64,000 nt of DNA from Physella acuta. Its lineage: Eukaryota > Mollusca > Gastropoda > Physidae. Below the pieces are notes generated by a model that made no database searches, was not told the origin of the DNA, and saw only the letters and a program-made list of their open reading frames with translations. The DNA is taken from positions 452,501-516,500 of the forward strand of contig NW_026731892.1 of assembly GCF_028476545.1 (NCBI RefSeq). Reading direction: 5' to 3'. Shown one piece after another: positions 63,501 through 64,000 of the stretch. Position numbers and translations under genes: made by a program. Position 1 is the first letter of the stretch. Every line of letters begins with the position of its first letter.

Positions 63501-63819
63501 GACAGAAGCTGTAGACCTTTGGTAAGAAACTCCACATGATTCTCTCTCTCTAAGAAAGGCACACTGAAAAAAAATTTAGGCCTTACATTCATTTCTACCC
63601 TATTAAAAGTATGGTTTTAAATTAGACTTGTAGTTAAAAATACTGATTTTAAGGTACTTAAAGAAAGAATATCACTATAACTTACTATAAATATTTAAAT
63701 ATTTACAATTCATTTTCACCTTTTAGTTAAGTGGAAATAAAAAACACTTACTCTGGATAAATATCTAAAGATGTCTTAAAAGTCTTGTAGCATTTCATAA
63801 CAATTTCCTCAACTTGTTT
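60518..63819 (-). CDS. FNTB: Protein farnesyltransferase beta subunit, 5' end beyond window
   Basis: FNTB is the zinc-bearing catalytic subunit that, with FNTA, attaches farnesyl to CaaX proteins such as RAS and lamins in the cytosol. Twelve exons join in frame on the minus strand: 63752-63819, 63488-63563, 63250-63341, 63083-63132, 62468-62570, 62212-62295, 62000-62086, 61731-61860, 61409-61541, 61146-61260, 60905-61019 and 60518-60622. The alpha-alpha barrel repeats are clear: [101 protein letters not shown]. The zinc ligands Asp and Cys of DGCYSFW and the His of YHTCYC are present. The end, [17 protein letters not shown] plus a short tail, fits the family, whose human member has a longer C-terminal tail. 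The N-terminal 50 or so residues must lie past 64000. Confidence 0.95.
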
Positions 63820-64000
63820 CTGAAAAGAGTTTTTTTTTTTTTTTTTTTTTACATTGATTGATTTTTAAAGCTTATTTTAGAGGAGCTAATAGGTTTTATG
63901 CATATAAAAATTATATTTGATTTTGGGTATTTTCTCTAATGTTAGCCTCTCCTTTTAAAAGTAGTCACTATATTTAGGCCACATTGACATTATTATTACA
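63820..64000. other. FNTB intron to window edge
   Basis: A poly-T run near 63830-63850 and AT-rich intron. No further FNTB exon is recognisable before the end. Confidence 0.5.

Overview
This window is nuclear DNA from an intron-rich animal, most likely a mollusc and probably a gastropod. That placement is inference: the genes are standard metazoan ones split by short GT-AG introns, and the intergenic DNA is AT-rich and full of poly-G/poly-C MITEs, mini-Helitrons, TCTAGA-type simple repeats and (TA)n arrays. No taxon-specific marker was available.

Layout. 1-10 kb: three unrelated tandem arrays (51-bp, 56-bp and 25/28-bp units) surround and interrupt one uncharacterised three-exon gene (3767-9838, +). 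10-21 kb: a transposon-rich gap with hAT-type MITEs that keep exact 8-bp target duplications, a 318-bp mini-Helitron, and an inverted pair of TGACGTCA-tipped MITEs. 21.7-33.3 kb (+): the kinetochore scaffold gene KNL1, 19 coding exons, 1641 codons. 35.7-41.8 kb (-): the BBSome gene BBS1, 14 firm exons plus a tentative first exon. 45.0-51.0 kb (+): the structure-specific endonuclease gene MUS81, 16 exons, 970 codons, with a greatly enlarged linker. 55.3-58.0 kb (+): the bHLH-zipper gene MAX, 6 exons including an 18-nt microexon. 60.5 kb to the window edge (-): FNTB, the protein farnesyltransferase beta subunit; its 5' end lies outside the window.

KNL1 and BBS1 are convergent. BBS1 and MUS81 are divergent, about 3.2 kb between start codons, with NRF-1-type palindromes and a degenerate telomere-like repeat between them. 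MAX and FNTB are convergent, with poly(A) signals only about 140 bp apart. These genes do not form one pathway: KNL1 acts in mitosis, MUS81 in recombination repair, BBS1 in cilia, MAX in transcription and FNTB in lipid modification. MAX and FNTB are also tail-to-tail neighbours in human, and BBS1 and MUS81 both lie on human 11q13, so part of the layout looks like old conserved linkage.

The observations most worth following are: (1) a ubiquitin-interacting-motif-like and a SUMO-interacting-motif-like segment in the enlarged MUS81 linker; (2) a six-residue microexon in the loop of the MAX bHLH; (3) a TTAA-flanked foldback MITE in a BBS1 intron that carries RFX X-box and YY1 motifs; (4) a roughly 3.4-kb intronic satellite carrying more than a hundred TTCTAGAA half heat-shock elements; and (5) three long KNL1 modules that each contain two MELT-like motifs. 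I recognised no retroviral, LTR or Polinton-type element.
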